Of a stretch of DNA of 54,732 bases, positions 38,329-47,570 are shown in pieces (position 1 is the first letter of the stretch; the number at the start of each line of letters is the position of its first letter). Source of the stretch: Planctomycetaceae bacterium (lineage in GTDB: Bacteria; Planctomycetota; Planctomycetia; Planctomycetales; Planctomycetaceae); NCBI GenBank assembly GCA_020426505.1, contig JAGQPX010000054.1, positions 1 through 54,732 of the forward strand. The letters are read 5' to 3'. Both the position numbers and the translations under genes were made by a program. A model generated the notes under the pieces. That model saw only the letters and a list, made by a program, of their open reading frames with translations. It was not told the DNA's origin and did not search any database.

Positions 38329-39435
38329 ATGACGACCGAATTCCAGGATGTTGATCAGCCACGACGATCGCTGCGCGTTGTGCATGCAGCCAACTACCAG
38401 ATGGACAAGGACGGCCTGGCGTTCTTCAATCCCGACCAGAAGATGCATCAGGGGTTGGTGCAGGCGGGATGCTATGTCTATCCGTTCAGCATCAACGACC
38501 GAGCGAGGATGCTCTCCCCCACGGGCAGCAAGATCTTCGGACGAGGTCGAGCCAATCGGGCGTTGATACAGACCTGCGTCAATGTGAATCCCGATCTGCT
38601 GGTGCTTTGTCACGCCCAGACCGTCACGCGGGAAACGATCATCGAGATTCGTCGCAAGGTGCCCGGCATCCGCATCGCCTTTTGGTATGTCGACCCGATC
38701 TGGGAGGGGTGCAATTATGGACATCTCACCGACCGGCAAGACTTGTTCGACGCGATCTTCTGCACGACCGGTGGACGCGACCTCAAGCAATTCTGCAATC
38801 CGGGATGTCCAGCCGCGTTTATTCCCAACCCGGTTGAAGCGGGCATTGAACGCGACCGAGCGTTCGAGGATCCGAATCCCGAGTACGATCTCGTGTTCTT
38901 CGGGCGAGACAAGTACGCCCCCGATCGCCGTGAGTTTCTGTCGAAACTCGTTGCGGCCTTGCCCGAGTTTCGCATGGGCATCTTCGGCAGCCTGGGGAAC
39001 CCGCTCGTGTTCGGACATGCGAAGGAACACATCCTCGCCACGAGCCGGATGGCACTCAATCTCAGCCGGAGAGACGACGTTGAACTCTACTCGTCCGATC
39101 GCATCGCACAGTTGACGGGCAATGGCATTCTCACGCTGACTGCCGCAGGAGGCGGCCTCGAACAGCTCTACACGTCCGACGAGGTCGTCTACTACTCGGG
39201 TTTCGACGACCTTGTCGTGAAGCTGCGTCAACTGAAACAGAACGATGCGGAACGCGTTCGCATTGCACGAAACGGCTGGGTCAAGTCGCACACGGTTTAC
39301 TCAGCTCGTCAGGTCGCCCGATTCATCGTCGACCTGTCCATGCGATATCCCGAGTACCGTCAATGCCCGTGGGGCAAACATGTTTACTGGCACGAGTCGG
39401 ATCGCGATGCGTCCCTCACTCGTGCGGCTGCCTGA
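38329..39435 (+). CDS. Glycosyltransferase, CgeB-like GT-B family
   Basis: The 368-residue cytoplasmic protein has a GT-B plan. The N-terminal half contains VHAANYQMDKDGLAFFN and a VNPDLLVLCHAQTVTRE strand-turn. The C-terminal half has IPNPVEAGIERD, LVFFGRDKYAPDRREFL, and a YSSDRIAQLTGNGILTLTAAGGGLEQLY block that matches the nucleotide-sugar site of CgeB-type (Glyco_trans_1_2) proteins. It probably adds a sugar to a surface polysaccharide. I chose ATG 38329 (GTGAGTCAGGG upstream). The frame is open from 38191 but that part lacks the conserved core. It sits 51 bases ahead of a sugar O-methyltransferase, and the two likely act on one glycan. Confidence 0.85.
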   Translation: MTTEFQDVDQPRRSLRVVHAANYQMDKDGLAFFNPDQKMHQGLVQAGCYVYPFSINDRARMLSPTGSKIFGRGRANRALIQTCVNVNPDLLVLCHAQTVTRETIIEIRRKVPGIRIAFWYVDPIWEGCNYGHLTDRQDLFDAIFCTTGGRDLKQFCNPGCPAAFIPNPVEAGIERDRAFEDPNPEYDLVFFGRDKYAPDRREFLSKLVAALPEFRMGIFGSLGNPLVFGHAKEHILATSRMALNLSRRDDVELYSSDRIAQLTGNGILTLTAAGGGLEQLYTSDEVVYYSGFDDLVVKLRQLKQNDAERVRIARNGWVKSHTVYSARQVARFIVDLSMRYPEYRQCPWGKHVYWHESDRDASLTRAAA

Positions 39436-39486
39436 GTGACATCCGAAAGACACTTCACGACAACCCGTTCAACGAGTCATCCCATC

Positions 39487-40455
39487 ATGCGATTGCTGCG
39501 AAAACTGCGGACCCAACGTTCGGTGCGTGCATCACGACGAGCATTTCCGGTCGCAACGCCACGCGAAACACAAGCGATTGCAACCTTGAAGGATCGATTC
39601 GCTGAGCTGTCCGCGTCTGGCAAGTTGATTGAAGAGATCAACAATCCGACGTGGCAGCAGTTCCTGTTGCGGTTGGCTGAACTGGTCGAGACGGAAGACG
39701 TACGACAGTTTCTGCAGTGGGATGTCATTCGCAAGTCGATGTTCGTCGCAGATGCCCCTTATGTGAGGCAGGAGCTTGCTTATTTGCAAGGGCTCGATGA
39801 CTGGTCAACACGTTGGGGGTCCGCAATTCGGGAGTCTCATGCCGGGCTGCCGACGCCGTGCCACTTTCATGCGAGTTCGTCGGGCAATCTCATTCATCAT
39901 GCCTACCACGTTGCTCAGTACGAGCGTGTGACAGAGCAGCGCATCTCCGAGTTGCAGTCGGTGTTCGAGTTCGGCGGGGGCTATGGTTCCATGCGGCGCC
40001 TGTTCCACAATCTGGGATTCCGTGGATCGTATGTGATCTTCGACATGCCGCCATTCTCGCTGCTGCAGGAGTATTATCTCGACACCATTGGCCTGACGGT
40101 GCAGGACGTGACGGAGTTCGCCGCGGATCCCACGGGAACCTGTTGCGTCTCCAATCTCGACGATCTTCGGCAAGTCATTGATGCAGCGTCCGGAGACAAC
40201 CCAACGCAGAATCTGTTTCTGGCGACGTGGTCACTCAGCGAATGTCCGCTCGCACTGCGTGGGGCCATCTGTCCGATGCTGTCTGCGTTCGGCTGTCATC
40301 TGATCGGCTTTCAGGCTCAATTCGAAGACATTGACAACGTCGCATACTTCCGTGACTTCGCGGCGATTTGTGGTCATAAGCGAGTCGAGACGTGGCCGAT
40401 CCAGCATCTCCCGGGCAATCACTATCTCGTGGGACCTCGGTCGACCACGGACTGA
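39487..40455 (+). CDS. Putative sugar O-methyltransferase
   Basis: The 322-residue protein matches the TIGR04371 'putative sugar O-methyltransferase' group. [19 protein letters not shown] is a glycine-rich S-adenosylmethionine-binding motif, and [31 protein letters not shown] and the preceding [21 protein letters not shown] block are typical. It would methylate a sugar in a lipopolysaccharide or other surface glycan. I chose ATG 39487; a GTG at 39436, directly after the glycosyltransferase stop, extends the frame. The adjacency to the glycosyltransferase supports a joint role. Confidence 0.85.
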   Translation: MRLLRKLRTQRSVRASRRAFPVATPRETQAIATLKDRFAELSASGKLIEEINNPTWQQFLLRLAELVETEDVRQFLQWDVIRKSMFVADAPYVRQELAYLQGLDDWSTRWGSAIRESHAGLPTPCHFHASSSGNLIHHAYHVAQYERVTEQRISELQSVFEFGGGYGSMRRLFHNLGFRGSYVIFDMPPFSLLQEYYLDTIGLTVQDVTEFAADPTGTCCVSNLDDLRQVIDAASGDNPTQNLFLATWSLSECPLALRGAICPMLSAFGCHLIGFQAQFEDIDNVAYFRDFAAICGHKRVETWPIQHLPGNHYLVGPRSTTD

Positions 40456-40567
40456 ACGTCTCGATGTGAGGGTTTCCGCACTTTCAATCATCCCTCAGTG
40501 GTCCACTTGGGATGCGGGAGGGCATGGCCTATCATGGACGACGGTCGCTTCTCCGCTGTCCTCTCAA

Positions 40568-43066
40568 ATGGTCGAATCGATGCCCGACGTCCCCTCGCGT
40601 GATGATCTGGCCGGTCTGTACCTCGACCAGTTGCCCTTCGATCCGTATCCCGTGCAGGAAGAGGCCCTGCTCGGATGGTTTACCGCGAAAGAGGGTGTGC
40701 TCGTCTGTGCACCGACCGGGACGGGCAAGACCGTCATCGCGGAGGCGGCTCTGTTCGAGGCACTGCACACGGCAAAGAGGGCGTATTACACGACGCCTTT
40801 GATCGCCTTGACGGAACAGAAGTTTCGCGAGATGCAGGAAGCGGCCGAGCGTTGGGGCTTCTCGGCCGACGAGGTCGGACTTGTGACTGGCAATCGACGC
40901 GTGAACCCGAACGCACGGATTCTCGTTGTGGTCGCGGAGATTCTGCTGAATCGACTGCTGCACCCGGACGAGTTCCAGTTCGACGATGTCGCTGCGGTCG
41001 TGATGGATGAGTTTCATTCATTCAACGATCCAGAGCGCGGGGCCGTTTGGGAGCTGTCGTTGGCCATGCTGCCGAAGCATGTCCGGCTCCTCCTGCTCTC
41101 GGCGACGGTCGGCAACGCGGTGGACTTCGTCCTGTGGCTTAAGCGAAGTCATGGTCGCACGGTTCAGCTGATCCAGAGCACGCACCGCAAAGTGCCGTTG
41201 CAGTTCTCATGGGTGGGGGACAACCTGCTGAACGAGCAACTCGAAGCGATGGCGGACGGCGACGAGGAACTGCGACGAACGCCCGCGCTTCTGTTCTGCT
41301 TCAATCGCTCGGAATGCTGGACGGTCGCTGAGCAGCTCAAGGGGAAGGCAATGTTGCACGAGGGGCAACGCAAGCAACTCGAAGCAATCATCAACGAGCA
41401 GGACTGGAAGACGGGCGCGGGGACCAAACTCAAGCCGATCCTCCTGCGAGGCGTGGGTGTACATCATGCGGGCATGCTGCCCAAGTATCGACGACGGGTC
41501 GAGGAGTTATTTCAGCAGAAGCTTCTCTCGGTGTGCGTCTGCACGGAGACGTTGGCAGCGGGGATTAACCTGCCGGCTCGCTCCGTCGTGCTGACGTCAT
41601 TGTTGAAAGGTCCGCCGCTCAAGAAGAAACTGATCGATGCCAGCTCAGCACATCAGATGTTCGGACGCGCGGGGCGACCTCAGTTCGACGATCAGGGTTA
41701 CGTGTACGCACTTGCCCATCCCGACGACGTGAAGCTTGCACGCTGGAAAGAGCAGTACGATCAAATTCCAGAAGACACGAAGGATCCGAACCTCATTCGG
41801 GCGAAGAAGCGGCTCAAGAAAAAGATGCCCAAGCGAAGCCCGACACAGCAGTACTGGACCGAGGCCCAGTTCGAGAAGCTCATCGCCGCTCCGCCGGGAA
41901 AACTGGCGAGTCGTGGTGCGATCCCGTGGCGACTGCTCGCATACCTGTTGAGGATCTCACCCGACGTCGAGCGGCTGCGGGCGTTCGTCCGCAAACGGAT
42001 GCTCGACGAGAAAGGAATGGAGCTCGCGCAGAAACGGCTCACCCAGATGCTCACAACTCTCTGGGCAGGCGGTTACGTGGAACTCGATCCGGAGCCGACG
42101 CACGTCACGCGACGTTCGACTTCAAACAAAAGCGAGAACCCGGCGACCCATGATGCATTCGGGGCGGGGATCGAGGAATCGGGAAACGATGAACCGGAAC
42201 CGCCGGCGGAACCTGAATCACCGCTCGCGACCGGAACATTCGGGGCATTGCTGCAGGAAGCACTCTCGTCCAATGATGCGAAAGCAACGTCAACTGCAGG
42301 TCACAACAAGACCAACGAGTCGACGGACGACGAAACTCCGCAGCGTGAAGAGTACGTGCCGGTGACCGCAACGCCGACGGACATGTTGGAGAATCTCCTG
42401 GTGTTCCGCAGCGTCAACCCGCTGTATGGCATGTTCCTGATGGAGAACATGGCGCTTGCGGACGAAGCCGAACGTTTGCAGGCGTTGGAAAGCGTGCTTG
42501 AGGTCCCCGGTTCGGTCTTCATGGATGTGAAGGCCCCCGGACCGGACGAACTGCCCCCCGGTCCGTTGGCGACGAACAAACTCGATCTCCTGCTCATCGA
42601 ACGTGGACTTGCCACGGCCGACGAGATTGATCCATCGAAGCAGGATGAGGACGATTACGGTCGCAGGCGGAGCCGCGGGTTATTGCTGGGTGATAAGCTG
42701 CGTCGAGTGTTCGACAGCGAGTTTCCACGCGTCGCCGACCTGCGGACCAGCCCCGTGTGGGTTGCCGGTGCCTTGCTGGAATTCGGCGGCGATTTTCACA
42801 AATACGTCACCAGCCGGGATCTGGCCAAACAGGAGGGGATCATCTTTCGACATTTGTTGAGGCTCATTCTCCTCTGTGGTGAGTTCTCGCAAGTCTGCCC
42901 ACCCGGCATGAACCACTCTGACTGGCAATCCGAACTCAACGAACTCGCTCGACGTGTGATCGAGAGTTGCCGTGCGATCGATCCGGAGAGCACCGACAAG
43001 TCACTTGAGTCGATGCAGACCGCAGATCCGCTGATGGTTGATGGGAACTCCGAACTTGCTTCGTGA
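40568..43066 (+). CDS. Ski2-like DEAD/DEAH-box helicase
   Basis: The 832-residue protein is a superfamily 2 helicase of Ski2/Mtr4 type. Walker A APTGTGKT lies at 48-55, the Walker B motif is DEFH (147-150), SAT is at 178-180, [15 protein letters not shown] is in the second RecA domain and [15 protein letters not shown] is motif VI. A winged-helix and basic segment follows ([15 protein letters not shown]), then a Pro/Glu/Ser-rich linker of about 80 residues and a roughly 230-residue C-terminal domain ([17 protein letters not shown]... to [13 protein letters not shown]) of unknown fold. RNA remodelling or decay is likely. ATG 40568 is chosen without a clear ribosome site; the frame is open upstream into the methyltransferase gene. 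Confidence 0.9.
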   Translation: MVESMPDVPSRDDLAGLYLDQLPFDPYPVQEEALLGWFTAKEGVLVCAPTGTGKTVIAEAALFEALHTAKRAYYTTPLIALTEQKFREMQEAAERWGFSADEVGLVTGNRRVNPNARILVVVAEILLNRLLHPDEFQFDDVAAVVMDEFHSFNDPERGAVWELSLAMLPKHVRLLLLSATVGNAVDFVLWLKRSHGRTVQLIQSTHRKVPLQFSWVGDNLLNEQLEAMADGDEELRRTPALLFCFNRSECWTVAEQLKGKAMLHEGQRKQLEAIINEQDWKTGAGTKLKPILLRGVGVHHAGMLPKYRRRVEELFQQKLLSVCVCTETLAAGINLPARSVVLTSLLKGPPLKKKLIDASSAHQMFGRAGRPQFDDQGYVYALAHPDDVKLARWKEQYDQIPEDTKDPNLIRAKKRLKKKMPKRSPTQQYWTEAQFEKLIAAPPGKLASRGAIPWRLLAYLLRISPDVERLRAFVRKRMLDEKGMELAQKRLTQMLTTLWAGGYVELDPEPTHVTRRSTSNKSENPATHDAFGAGIEESGNDEPEPPAEPESPLATGTFGALLQEALSSNDAKATSTAGHNKTNESTDDETPQREEYVPVTATPTDMLENLLVFRSVNPLYGMFLMENMALADEAERLQALESVLEVPGSVFMDVKAPGPDELPPGPLATNKLDLLLIERGLATADEIDPSKQDEDDYGRRRSRGLLLGDKLRRVFDSEFPRVADLRTSPVWVAGALLEFGGDFHKYVTSRDLAKQEGIIFRHLLRLILLCGEFSQVCPPGMNHSDWQSELNELARRVIESCRAIDPESTDKSLESMQTADPLMVDGNSELAS

Positions 43067-43100
43067 GCCATCAGCCATAAGCCATAAGCCAATAGCCAGC

Positions 43101-43139
43101 AAAAAAGGCAGCCGAGGACCCTCCCGTCCCCGGCTGCCT
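43101..43139 (-). terminator. Rho-independent terminator of the small secreted-protein gene
   Basis: AGGCAGCCG (43106-43114) pairs with CGGCTGCCT (43131-43139), and GGAC/GTCC extends the stem inside a one-by-one mismatch. Read on the minus strand the stem is followed by TTTTTT (43106-43101). It ends the minus-strand gene at 43191. Just beyond it (43072-43098) is a short tandem AGCCATA run. Confidence 0.8.
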
Positions 43140-43190
43140 GACTGACGACCCACTTCCACATCCACAGCCGTCGGTCGATTTGATAGTCCC

Positions 43191-43805
43191 TCAGCCTTTG
43201 ATCTCCGTGAGGATCTTTGCCGCTTCTTCCGCTGCGACTGTGTCGACATGATTCTGGGTGATCTCGACGAGACCCTTGATCCCCGACTCGACTTGACCTG
43301 CGTTCAAGAGGTTCATGGCCGAACGCAGCTTCGACTGAGCGAGCGTGTCCGGGTTTGATTCGACTGAGGTCAGTTCAACTTGCGCTTCCATGGTGGCACG
43401 GTACAGTGACCGATAGGCGTCGCGTCGTGCACGGGCTTCTTCGTGAATGCGGTGTTGCTCTGCACGCCACATCCGGCGGATTTCCTGACGGGCAGCGATT
43501 TGTTTGACGTCGTTGTCGATGCGGTGGCTCCGAGCAGCCTCGAAGCTGCGAAGTGCTTCCGCAACGAGGAGCTGATACTCGCCATTCGCACGGATCACGT
43601 CAGCACGTCCCCGGAGGAAACTCTCATGGGCCGTCGAAGCGACACCACCCGTTCGTAGGTGGCCGTAGCCACCGATCACTGGGGCGACAACGCCGCCTGC
43701 AAACGTCGGGCGCGGCAACGGCTGGAGCGGCTCGTTCGCTGAGGCGACGGCGGTCATCGAGAAGGAAAGGAGAGAGGCGATGGCGATTCGGTTGAAAGTG
43801 GTCAT
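43191..43805 (-). CDS. Small secreted protein of unknown function
   Basis: The 204-residue product has a signal peptide (IAIASLLSFSMTAVASA, cleavage before NEP), a Gly/Pro-rich N-terminal stretch (FAGGVVAPVIGGYGHLRTGG) and a long helical region with repeated Arg/Glu/Ala (RMWRAEQHRIHEEARARRDAYR). No family was recognised. It lies 307 bases after the CPFC cassette on the same strand and ends at a strong terminator, so it may be a separate transcription unit. I chose ATG 43805 because the signal peptide starts there. Confidence 0.72.
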   Translation of the reverse strand: MTTFNRIAIASLLSFSMTAVASANEPLQPLPRPTFAGGVVAPVIGGYGHLRTGGVASTAHESFLRGRADVIRANGEYQLLVAEALRSFEAARSHRIDNDVKQIAARQEIRRMWRAEQHRIHEEARARRDAYRSLYRATMEAQVELTSVESNPDTLAQSKLRSAMNLLNAGQVESGIKGLVEITQNHVDTVAAEEAAKILTEIKG

Positions 43806-44112
43806 TGTTCGGTCCCGTGGATTTTTATGCTGTGGAAGCGGGGTTTCTATCACTCAAAGCGACTTCGTATGTTTTCTGTTACGAGAAAAACGTCGCTGTC
43901 CGACCATTCTTCCCCAAAAAGGACAGGAAATGACATAAGCAATACCCAGGAAACACCTTGCGTCACAAAAAAATCTGTCGGTCGTCGAGAAACCGTCGAG
44001 AAACGGGGAATCGCACTGATGCCTGACCAGGTTACGTAGGGCGACAAAGACACAAGGTGGTTATAGGGTAAACGTCACGTCGAGCGGACTTCGCGAGAAA
44101 GCAAATTGCCCG
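43806..44112. other. Intergenic region (307 bp) below the CPFC cassette
   Basis: A small hairpin GCCCG-(TCAG)-CGGGC spans the stop of the upstream gene (44108-44121) and on the minus strand is followed by AATTTGCTTT, a weak terminator-like signal. The rest is comparatively AT-rich (A and T runs near 43880-43975). No coding sequence or clear promoter was seen. Confidence 0.4.
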
Positions 44113-45315
44113 TCAGCGGGCGATGAGAAAGCGGGCGGCCCGTTGGTAGACGGCGGGCTGCTCCTGCTGCAATCGCTCCACGAACTCGCGGGCGTGGGCG
44201 ATCGACGAAGCATCGTCCTCGTCGACCGAGTCCTCGTCGACCCGGGAGGCGACGATCATGAAACTCACGATCGCCCGGTCGGTCAGTTTGTCCGGCGGAT
44301 TCTCGAAGCGGGCGAGCAGGTCGTCGGTCACGGACCAGTCTTCCCAACGGGCGAGGTCGCCGATCAGCCGCTCGGGCATGTCCGTGATCTTCAATTGACC
44401 TCTCGCTGACTCGCGGAGTCGCTCCTTCGTAATGCAGCCGTCACCGTACTGCCAGATAAAATCGAGCGCCTGCATGACCGCGTAACGGTCAGTTCGCGAA
44501 CAGGTCTCTTCCATCAGGAACGCGTTGTCGAATACATCGAGTCCCGACTCGCCGGCGAGAAGCAGGTATCCGCCCATGATGCCTTCGATGCCGAGCCTGA
44601 GTTCGCCGGTCGTGGCGAGTGCCAGGTCTTCGAGTCGCTGGCGGTCGGTGTCATCACCGCAGATGCCGAGCAACATGCCGTAAACGCCCAATTGTCCTTT
44701 GATGGGCTTGCCGCCAAAGACCCACTTCCGCAGTTTCTCGTGTGGCAAATCGCCCTGCATGGCGTGCAGCTCCTCGTACTTCGAGCTGGCGATCACGCTG
44801 AACGCATCGGTGGCCACCATATCGTCCGGCGACTCAAGGTGGGCGAGAGCGTGACTCAGCCGGTCAGCGCTGGACGCATCCGCCGCGGGAAGTGAATTGA
44901 CGTACTTCCATCCTGTCTCAGAGAGTGGAATGGCCCGGTCCCATTGGATGAGATCGTTAAGTGCATTGCCGGAGATCAGGAACCGCTCGCCCGGCTTGCC
45001 GTCCTGATAACGGCTGATGCTGAACAACTCACCCTGCTGAAAGTCGCCTCTCAGGACCTGCAGAACACGAAACGTTGACGAGGCTGACTCTTCTTGCTCG
45101 ACGTTGCCGACGACTCCCGCTTTCCATTCGACAAGTAGCGAGGCATCGGGCGTATCCATTCGCTCGCGCAACGTGAGCGGCTGGCTCCCCAGGCAGAAGG
45201 GACATGCGTGTGATCTCTCGACCTGCGTGACCATCACGACGAATGTCAGCACGGCGACCGACATTGGTGCGATCGGCCATCGCAATGGTCGAATGACGTC
45301 ATCTCGAAACTTCAT
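44113..45315 (-). CDS. Exported CPFC protein, paralogue B
   Basis: The 400-residue product has a signal peptide (MSVAVLTFVVMVTQ), and the first mature residues are CPFC (ERSHA before the cysteine). A domain of about 100 residues follows (SQPLTLRERMDTPDASLLVEWKAGVV... LFSISRYQDGKPGERFL), then a helical repeat region with alternating helices (LGVYGMLLGICGDDTD, LRLGIEGIMGGYLLLAGESGL, YAVMQALDFIWQYGD, LIGDLARWEDWSVTDDLL). It is the clear tandem paralogue of the gene upstream. The CPFC motif suggests thiol redox or metal binding at the envelope. AGGAGG lies seven bases ahead of ATG 45315. Function unknown. Confidence 0.82.
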   Translation of the reverse strand: MKFRDDVIRPLRWPIAPMSVAVLTFVVMVTQVERSHACPFCLGSQPLTLRERMDTPDASLLVEWKAGVVGNVEQEESASSTFRVLQVLRGDFQQGELFSISRYQDGKPGERFLISGNALNDLIQWDRAIPLSETGWKYVNSLPAADASSADRLSHALAHLESPDDMVATDAFSVIASSKYEELHAMQGDLPHEKLRKWVFGGKPIKGQLGVYGMLLGICGDDTDRQRLEDLALATTGELRLGIEGIMGGYLLLAGESGLDVFDNAFLMEETCSRTDRYAVMQALDFIWQYGDGCITKERLRESARGQLKITDMPERLIGDLARWEDWSVTDDLLARFENPPDKLTDRAIVSFMIVASRVDEDSVDEDDASSIAHAREFVERLQQEQPAVYQRAARFLIAR

Positions 45316-45356
45316 CGGGTTTCCTCCTGAAACCAATGAACGGCATCAATGGCCCG

Positions 45357-46547
45357 TCAATTGACGAAGAAGAACCGCTCCGCCTGTTGGACCGTTTTGG
45401 GATCCTGCTCACGGAGTTGGTTGAGGTACTCCTCGGCCTTGGCGACGTGCAAGTCATCCTGTCCGTCTTCGGGTTTGTTTTTTGAGGCCACCAGCATGTA
45501 TCGGACGATTGCCCGTTTGATCGAAGGGATTTCGTAACCCTCGGCCCCATAGAGTTTCATCAGGCGGTCGATGATTGACCAGTCTTCCCAGCGTGCGAGA
45601 TCTGCGATGACCAGATCAGCCAATTCTGCGCGATCGAGGAGAATTCGCATCGACTCCCGAAGCCGTTCCTTGTCAATCCGATCTCCATACGTCCACATGA
45701 ACCGCAGTGCCTGCATCGCCGCGTACGTTTCGCTGAAGGCGACGTCGCGGTTGGCGAGTTTGTGCTCATCGATGACCGCAAGGCCTTCCTCGCCGGTGAG
45801 GAGCAGGTAACCGCCCATCACGCCGTCGATCCCGAGTCTGAAATCGTTCGTCGTGTGCAGAATCATCTCCTTCATTAACGCGGCGTCCTCGGAGTTGCCG
45901 CAGAGGCCGAGCAACATTCCATACAACCCAAGACGCGTGGGAGCCACGTCATCGTCTTCAAGCCATTCGCGAACCTGCTCGCGTGGGAGTTCATTCGCGA
46001 GCGGAACGATGTCCTTGTAAGGGGCGTTGGCAAACTCAGCATAAGCGTCGTTGGAGATCAGTTCGTCCGGGTACTCCAGAAACTGCACGAAGTACGTCAG
46101 GCGGACGAGGGCAGCCGCTTCGGGAGAAGGAGCCTGGCGCACATAGTTGAAGCCGGTTTCCGTGATTTCAATCGGGCTGCCCCACTCCAATTCGGTTCCT
46201 TTCGTACCGAGCAGCAGGAACAGATCGCCTTCCTTCCCGGACCGGTAACGAGGCAGTTCGATGTCATCTCCCTTGGCGAGGCTCTGGTCGCCTGCGTTCA
46301 TGACCTCGACAATCTTGTATGTCGTCGAACCAACGTCGCCGGCCTCGCTGTCCCCCTGTTTCCCCTTCGCCCATTGCACGAGAACCGACACGTCCGCCTG
46401 TGCCACCTGCTCCGAGAGTGTCAGCGACGGTGCCGAGCAGAACGGACAGGCCAGAGCGGCGACGGGGAGAGCCGTGCAGACGACCAACGCCAGAGTCAGT
46501 GTCATTGCCCGAGTGAAGAACCGCACAACAGATTTCTCAAGTCTCAT
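45357..46547 (-). CDS. Exported CPFC protein, paralogue A
   Basis: The 396-residue product has a signal peptide (ALVVCTALPVAALA) whose predicted cleavage again leaves CPFC at the mature N-terminus. The conserved first domain (SAPSLTLSEQVAQADVSVLVQW, YKIVEVMNAGDQSLAKGDDIELPRYRSGKEGDLFLLLG) and the helical repeats (LGLYGMLLGLCG, FRLGIDGVMGGYLLLTGEEGL, AALRFMWTYGD, VIADLARWEDWSIIDRLM) align with paralogue B over the full length. The ribosome site AGGAA is just upstream of ATG 46547. It lies 47 bases after the DUF3299 lipoprotein and 41 bases before paralogue B. Confidence 0.83.
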   Translation of the reverse strand: MRLEKSVVRFFTRAMTLTLALVVCTALPVAALACPFCSAPSLTLSEQVAQADVSVLVQWAKGKQGDSEAGDVGSTTYKIVEVMNAGDQSLAKGDDIELPRYRSGKEGDLFLLLGTKGTELEWGSPIEITETGFNYVRQAPSPEAAALVRLTYFVQFLEYPDELISNDAYAEFANAPYKDIVPLANELPREQVREWLEDDDVAPTRLGLYGMLLGLCGNSEDAALMKEMILHTTNDFRLGIDGVMGGYLLLTGEEGLAVIDEHKLANRDVAFSETYAAMQALRFMWTYGDRIDKERLRESMRILLDRAELADLVIADLARWEDWSIIDRLMKLYGAEGYEIPSIKRAIVRYMLVASKNKPEDGQDDLHVAKAEEYLNQLREQDPKTVQQAERFFFVN

Positions 46548-46594
46548 TTCCTGTTCCTCTCGAACACAGCTCTGGCTCCCTCTTTGAGTCCCAT

Positions 46595-47521
46595 TCATTT
46601 CTCAATCACAAGTGCATCCTTGAGGACATACAGCTGATACAACTCATCTCCGTCGGCTTCGGGCAGGATGTCGAAGGTGCCTTCGACATCGAAGGCCCGG
46701 CCTTGAATGTAGTCCGTCGTCACCCCGTCCCGCATGTTCACGAGAATGTGATCATAGATCTTGGCTCCCGGGCCGAAGCAGCATTCCTGATTATCCCGAA
46801 CAAGCACGAACATCGGCAGACCGGTTGACTGGAACGGCGGATACATGAATCCACGAATGCGGATGCGTTTGCCCGCCAACTCAGCGAGCCAGCTCGGGAA
46901 ATGCTCCTCCGCGTTTGGAGGCACCGGGTCCATGTTCAGAATGTCGAGCAAGTTGACGTCGTCGTAGGAGACCCTCAGCACACCCTCCGATCCTTCCGGC
47001 GTGAAGGACTTTTCCGGAATGAGTAGTGTGATCTCGCGTGGCTCAATCGGCTCGTCGAGTTGCGTCTGCAGGTTCGCCTCGCCCGGCGGTAAATCGTCTC
47101 TATCGCCCGATTCGGGGTCGTCTGCCAACTCCGGGAGGAGCGGATCATCTTCGTTCGTGCCAGCAGCCGTTGGTGGCGGAGACGTCTTTTCCTCCTGGTC
47201 AGCGGTTTGAGATTCCGTGGCACGCAAGTCATTCGACCCGGCATCGCCGCCCGTCGTCGCGACATCGAGTTGCCCTGGGTTGGTCTCGACGTCTTCGATG
47301 TCCAATGAAACCGTCTCGTCCGTTGGTTGACGATCCGGCGTCTCGGAAGATCCGTCTCCGTCGGGGAGGATGTCGTCCCCGCTCCCGTCGCTCGCCTGCA
47401 CTTCCTGATAGGATTGATACCCCGATGCCGAATCGTCACTGCATCCGGGGAGCATGAGACTCGCGCACACGCTTAGAATCAGGTAGCGGGATAACCTCCA
47501 GCAATCCGTCGGTCGTGGCAT
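46595..47521 (-). CDS. DUF3299 lipoprotein
   Basis: The 308-residue protein has a lipoprotein signal peptide (RYLILSVCASLMLPGC, lipobox LPGC) and a long acidic, Ser/Asp-rich linker (about residues 30-155). The C-terminal DUF3299 domain has the pattern LAGKRIRIRGFMYPPF, VRDNQECCFGPGAKIYDHILVNM and AFDVEGTF, with paired cysteines (ECCFG). It is probably anchored in the outer or inner membrane facing the periplasm. GGAGGGAG lies eight bases before the ATG. It shares the DUF3299 domain with the next gene upstream, suggesting a two-component assembly. Confidence 0.86.
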   Translation of the reverse strand: MPRPTDCWRLSRYLILSVCASLMLPGCSDDSASGYQSYQEVQASDGSGDDILPDGDGSSETPDRQPTDETVSLDIEDVETNPGQLDVATTGGDAGSNDLRATESQTADQEEKTSPPPTAAGTNEDDPLLPELADDPESGDRDDLPPGEANLQTQLDEPIEPREITLLIPEKSFTPEGSEGVLRVSYDDVNLLDILNMDPVPPNAEEHFPSWLAELAGKRIRIRGFMYPPFQSTGLPMFVLVRDNQECCFGPGAKIYDHILVNMRDGVTTDYIQGRAFDVEGTFDILPEADGDELYQLYVLKDALVIEK

Positions 47522-47570
47522 GCGACATTCTCCCTCCGCGAGTCATCTCCGGCCCACCGTATGACACGGC

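Noticed and set aside
38323..39291. A 322-codon minus-strand frame opposite the glycosyltransferase gene
   Set aside because: Antisense shadow of the conserved GT-B coding region.
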